Below, piece after piece: positions 59,285 through 64,000 of a stretch of DNA of 64,000 nucleotides. The translations under genes were made by a program, and so were the position numbers. A model generated the notes under the pieces. The model did no database searches. It saw only the letters and a list, made by a program, of their open reading frames with translations, and was not told the DNA's origin. The stretch is from Anthoceros angustus (lineage: Eukaryota; Streptophyta; Anthocerotopsida; Anthocerotales; Anthocerotaceae): assembly GCA_010909165.1 (NCBI GenBank), contig MU008166.1:1550001-1614000 (forward strand), read 5' to 3'. The stretch's first letter is position 1; the number at the start of each line of letters is the position of its first letter.

Positions 59285-59650
59285 GTGTTTTACAACACGG
59301 TCCGCTGTAAAGCCCAATTGTACGTAAAATGTTTGAGACGGCCGATCGGGCCTCTCTCATGTTTTACAACATACGCATAACCTAATCTAATTTACAACAC
59401 GATCCATTGCAAACCTCACTGTACATTGTAAAAGCGTTTAAGAGAGGCCAAGATAGGCCTCCCACAATTTTACAACATAGTCTAATTTACAACACTTTGC
59501 AAAGCGCACTTGTATGTTGTAAAATGTATGACAAGGCCGGATCAGCCTCGCACGCTTTACACCAAATTCACAACGTAGTCTCATATACAAGGTCCATTGC
59601 AAAGCGATCTTGCACGTTGTATACGCCTCGATCGGGCTTCGTGCCATTGA
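59285..59650. repeat. TTTTACAAC / GTTGTAAAA array, copy 1
   Basis: About four units of 77-105 bp, each starting with TTTTACAAC(A/G) and containing TGTTGTAAAATG in inverted orientation. The same array in unit 2 begins at 63,654 and runs to the window end. Confidence 0.85.
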
Positions 59651-60252
59651 CAAATTCACATTGTAAGCGTAGTGCCATTGACAAATTCACGGAGCCACCG
59701 GCGTCGAGAGACACAAGCCACGGTTCCCCAAGTCGTACCACTTGCTTTCGTGCTCTCACATAAATCATAGCAAGAGTTAGGAACGGCACGAGGCGGAGCG
59801 GCCGCAACCAAGACTCCACAACACCCTCGGGCAAGAGAGATGCACCACCTTCAAGCAAGAGACATGCACCACCTTGTGCAAGAGACATGCAGTCCTCTTC
59901 ATGTGTCATTTAGTCAAACAACTTCCACCAAAAATTGGACACAATCGAGCGTGATTTCTTGATGCGAGAAGCCATATGAACTAGCATCCATGAATACACT
60001 AAGGAGTACCGGAGCCATTAAACTTGGGTATTCTACCGATCTCGCTTCCATCGGCCCTCTTCTCCTCGCTCTTTTGGTTCGCTATCCGGGACGCCCTGTT
60101 GATGTTCTAGCTTTCCTGCGGTATTGCATCCATGTGAAATGTGAAAGAGATGTAGTGTGGCAATTATGCAGATTTGGATGTTGAAGCCATGAGAAAATGC
60201 GAGTGGACAACAAAGTTGCAATCGACATCGCACGCTTTGCAAGACGAGAATG
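59651..60252. other. Tail of tandem unit 1
   Basis: The partner of this stretch would lie beyond the window. It contains GAGACATGCACCACCTT-type short repeats (about 59,820-59,900). No gene is recognised. Confidence 0.4.
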
Positions 60253-60990
60253 CTCAAGCATTGAAAAACTTGATGCATCTTCTACTTCGCCACACTTTGC
60301 CTACATGTCCACCGCAAGTGCCCACAAGTGTGTTATCTAGTCCTCTCTCCACAATCAGGAGTGCACCGCCTTAAGGCACTTGCGTTTGCACAGCCTTGGA
60401 AGGCAAGCAAAGGTAACATGGTTGCCCACAATCGCCCTCCTTCTCCATTTGTCCATACACAAGCGCCTCTTGGCCAAGCCCATGATTTGCATACCCAACT
60501 ATCGGGCCGTCCATGTCACGACATCCTTTCGCCTAACCTATCGAAACCGTGTTTGCCTCTTCCGATTCACCACGGTTTGCGTACATGTCCACCGATTGGC
60601 AATAAACAAGTTCGGTGGAATGTCACATGCAACATATCATGCCGCACTTTTCGCTAGATTCGTGTCCACAAATGCACAAGCTTGAAGGGTGCTACAAAGA
60701 TGTGGGCATCCGCCTTCACACCAGGCGACACATCGCATAGTAAAGTTGTATCGCCTCATTAGGCTCCCCATGTGTAGCATGTGCGGAGATTATTGAAAAC
60801 CACATGAAGGGATTTGGTTTGCCCACCCTCCGTAGCCTACCTCCGGATACATACATGCAAGATATGGTTCCCCAAGTATGTGATTGACTCGTACCCAAGT
60901 TTGATGAGATCATGAACGCGTCATCCCACAACCATGTCCTTCTTATCGCACAAAGTTTTAGCGACATATAAGATGGGTGAGGAATAGAAT
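60253..60990 (-). pseudogene. PPR pseudogene fragment inside the repeats, copy C
   Basis: Minus-strand reading contains GKPNPFMWFSIISAHATHGE and PNEAIQLYYAM (N-terminal PPR units), followed by broken EEANTV and IVGMQIMGLA pieces. It is truncated at 60,253 by the tandem-unit junction. Confidence 0.8.
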
Positions 60991-61395
60991 AGTCTATCTC
61001 GCGATTTTCTGAGCTCCAACGGCCTCGAGCTTTCCCTACTCACATAACGTCGATGGTTACAGTGTCACGACTCCCATATCCAATCCGGCACACCTCCTGT
61101 GCTCGGGCTTTCTTGGGAGCTCGACTTGGAAGGAGAAGCACAATGACCCACTGCATATTCAAAGAAACAAGCTTCTCATCCAACAAGTGGCTTGAACATG
61201 TTGTTTAACCCGAGGACCTCACGGACTCCTTGCAGAATGTCGGTGAGCGAGCTCCTCTTACCTCGCCTAGTTTCCCACGCACAAGAGGGGAGTCCTAGGA
61301 AGTGGTGATGGGAGGAGTTACTTGGTGTGGTCACCGAGAAGCGGTGGCCGCTCAAGTCCGCTACGAGTCCGGTAGTCCTATCTATTCAAATAGGT

Positions 61396-61661
61396 AGGAC
61401 TCAAGTCCTTGGTCTTTGGGGTTTGGGAAAGCAGACTCAAGTCCTTGGTCTTGAGGTTTGAATGATGTTCCTTGGTCCTTGGGAAAAGTAGCAAGTAGAT
61501 AGAAGCCTATTTCGAGTCCTTGGTCTTGAGGTTGGAAGGATGTTCCTTGGTCCTTGGGAAAATGGTATGTAGATAGAAACCTAGTCCTTGGTCTTGGGGT
61601 TTGGAAGGATGTTCCTTGGTCCTTGGGAAAAGTAGCATGTAGATAGAAACCTATTTCGAGG
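61396..61661. repeat. Roughly 85-bp tandem repeat (CCTTGGTC type), copy 2
   Basis: Partner of 57028-57283, with slightly longer units. Confidence 0.9.
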
Positions 61662-62456
61662 AAGGCAACTTCCTTGAACCATGGGAATTCGCTTTTCTAG
61701 ATATTGCATGTAGGGCTATATATGCATGTTAGGTAGACTGCAGGGGTAAAATTGGCCGACTCATCAAGGGCCTGGTCGGGACATGTATACAATCTCGCTA
61801 CTCCATGGCTGGAGTAGTGAGTTCAACCTAGGCCGTGGAGTATACGGTTGAAAATTTTATAGCAACCTGCGAATCTAGGTAGGAATCCTAGTGTACTTCC
61901 TTTGGATTGCTTGCAATTCAATGGAGATACACTAGGACAATCACTGATTAGCGACATATAAAGATTTGTAATACAATGATATGCGAGTTCTTGCATATTA
62001 GCGGCACAAAGTCGAGCCTAATGAAATGGCCAATCCAGCGCCGATGGCGGCCTCGCCTGAGCTAATAATTTCTAATAGGCATAGGTATAGAGTTTCGATA
62101 GGCCTTCACTTGCGATAATCTACATAGTATGCGATTGCTGAAAAACCAATCTACGGAGGGATTTCACGAAGCATGGTTGATATCCGAAATGTAGAGGCAT
62201 GTTGAAATGTTGAAATGTCACCGCAGATCCGGAAGAGGTTGAAGGACTGTATGCGGGGCGAAATGTCATTAGTGTAATGGCGATTGAGGTGATTCCACCG
62301 AAAAACACATAGGAGTATTTAGATCCTTAGTGCTAAGGTTGAAGGATCCTCTGGTGACCTTCGAGTGAAGAGGAGCTCACACTTTGACTCCTCACCTCAC
62401 TTCCAATCTTGATCTCACTTCCGAGCTCAAACACGATCCCAAACGCAAGCGGAAGG

Positions 62457-62597
62457 TTAGTAAGCAAGCTGGAGTATGTGCCTACACAAGAAAACCCTGC
62501 AGATATATTAACGAAAGCTCTTTCAAAAGAGCACGAGAAGCATGTTCGAGGTCCGGGGTTAGGAGAGTCCGGAACTTTCCTATCTAACCCCAACTAG
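62457..62597 (+). mobile_element. Copia RNase H C-terminal tail, plus strand, copy 2
   Basis: Same tail as 58081-58221 (EYVPTQENPADILTKALSKE). One codon (CCG) is missing after the KE. Confidence 0.85.
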
Positions 62598-63653
62598 CCT
62601 ACATGCCCTGCTACCTAATCCCATCGGATTGGGCGGTCTGAGGACTCTTCCTTTGGATTCTCCGAGTCGGAGGGACTGGAGGCCTTCGTAGCATCGAGTC
62701 CTCACCGCACATGTAATCTTGGAGGAACAGATCCTCCTCAATCCTCAAGAGATCCTGCGGTCAAGACACAAAGCAATTAGATAGCTTTAGAGCGAGTGGG
62801 AGTAGGAGCGAGATGAAGCAAAACCCAGTCACTTGCATGGCGACTTACAACATGACCGAGGGCAGTGTAACTTCACTCGATCCGTTTCATGACCGGACCG
62901 GTATGCTTGCATCGATACGAGATAGGAGAGCTGGTACATTGCTAGGCTCACAATCTTCACATCCTTATCGGGGTTACCTCGAGGGAAATTCGAGGCCGTG
63001 AGGGCCTCACCTCCCTCCGTCAGACATAGCCTCAGCCCACAGGTCAGAGGCCCCGAGCTCCCTCTTCTGCGGGTGGCGTAGGGGCACGCGTGGGAGAAAT
63101 TGTGGAAGCTAAGCGCGCAATGGAGGACCTCCCATGTCCTCCGATTATGGCCTCGCGCCTAGTCCTCGGCCAGCGTTGAGGCGCTCCGTTTCTTGGTCGG
63201 CTCGAGCTTCCGCGGTGTGTCTGGTCCCTTGCGCGGCAGAGGAGGGTTGTCCCGCCTTGCTTGCCGCTAGGGAGTCTCTTGGTGGCGGGGTTCGCATCCT
63301 TAGAGGCGACATCTCGACGAGTTCGCTCCACAACCCTTCTCCAATTGCACAGGCGTGAAGATGAAGAAGAGGAATATAACGCACTGGTGAGGATGGTTTC
63401 TCACCGCACGCTCGAATATATACCGGCGAGGAGGGCGTACGCAATGCATCTGCAGCTTTCACCCGACTCCATCCTACAAGGACCGGAGATGATCCGTTGT
63501 TGGAGCATCACTTTCCAAAATGATCAACAAGTGGGAGTGAAGAGGTATACCCAAACACACCTCTGTCCGATCGGTCACCTCCTCCCGCTTCTCTCCGACG
63601 GTCACCTCCTCCCGGCAAGACAAAGCATTCAATTGGGCTTTGCAGCGGACCGT

Positions 63654-64000
63654 GTTTTACAACACGATCCATTGCAAAGCGCACTTGTATGTTGTAAAAT
63701 GTTTGAGACGGCCGATCGGGCCTCTCTCATGTTTTACAACATACGCAACCTAATCTAATTTACAACACGATCCATTGCAAACCTCACTGTACATTGTAAA
63801 AGCGTTTAAGAGAGGCCAAGATAGGCCTCCACAATTTTACAACATAGTCTAATTTACAACACGATCCATTGCAAAGCGCACTTGTATGTTGTAAAATGTA
63901 TGACAAGGCCGGATCAGCCTCTGCGTTTACACCAAATTCACAACGTAGTCTCATATACAAGGTCCATTGCAAAGCGATCTTGCACGTTGTATACGCCTCG
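63654..64000. repeat. TTTTACAAC / GTTGTAAAA array, copy 2
   Basis: Better-preserved partner of 59285-59650, with CGATCCATTGCAAAGCGCAC in the unit. Cut by the window end. Confidence 0.85.

Larger units (their letters stand above)
55881..60252. repeat. 4.37-kb tandem unit, copy 1
   Basis: From GCTCAAGCATTGAAAAACTT onward this unit is repeated about 4,370 bp downstream (for example GTGCGGAGATTATTG at 56408 and 60781). It contains PPR pseudogene B, the CCTTGGTC tandem repeats, a copia RNase H tail and the TTTTACAAC array. Confidence 0.9.
60253..64000. repeat. 4.37-kb tandem unit, copy 2 (runs off the window)
   Basis: Collinear with 55881-59631. Differences are dominated by 1-4 bp losses at CG-, CAG- and CTG-containing strings in either copy. 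Confidence 0.9.

Overview
The window is nuclear DNA of a land plant. Several multi-exon genes can be assembled with canonical GT..AG introns of only about 80-140 bp, and the gene content is typical of plants: a two-repeat SHAQKYF-type MYB, a SAUR, pectin methylesterases, PLS-type pentatricopeptide repeat (PPR) proteins and an F-box/kelch-like protein. The large PPR proteins in tandem, together with abundant PPR pseudogenes, suggest a seed-free plant (fern, lycophyte or other early-diverging lineage). That placement is inference and I cannot name a species.

Layout. At 0.5-1.6 kb a DIVARICATA-type MYB lies on the minus strand. At 1.6-7.5 kb there is gene-poor DNA with small tandem repeats and a fossil kinase fragment. 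At 7.5-11.2 kb a six-exon gene encodes an acidic protein of about 1047 residues with a SAP-like N-terminus and a KEN box. At 12.3-13.2 kb lies spliceosomal SmB (minus strand). At 14.0-15.4 kb the ribosomal proteins P1 (minus) and L12 (plus) diverge from a shared 258-bp promoter with telo-boxes; both proteins belong to the ribosomal stalk and its base. At 20.7-21.2 kb is a SAUR with leader uORFs, and at 22.5-23.6 kb an F-box protein. At 24.6-34.5 kb a tandem PPR cluster holds one degenerate copy, two intact intronless genes of 1115 and 1105 aa, and one broken copy. At 41.4-45.3 kb two pectin methylesterase genes with the same exon structure face each other tail to tail.

From about 46 kb to the end, the window is repeat and transposon DNA: 5'-truncated Ty1/copia fragments on the minus strand with polypurine tract and LTR start, LTR/primer-binding-site-like segments on the plus strand, AT-rich satellite-like repeats, minus-strand PPR pseudogene fragments carried inside the repeats, and a roughly 4.37-kb head-to-tail duplication (55,881-60,252 and 60,253 to the window end).

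The repeat half has two unusual properties. First, copies switch into each other at shared words that are very often exactly 9 bp. Second, copies differ mainly by 1-4 bp losses at CTG/CAG/CG-rich strings. Together these suggest either template-switch rearrangement or, more likely, an assembly or consensus artefact in heavily methylated repeats. No unambiguous new system was found. The most interesting biological items are the PPR cluster and its captured pseudogenes, the KEN-box protein, and the shared ribosomal-protein promoter.
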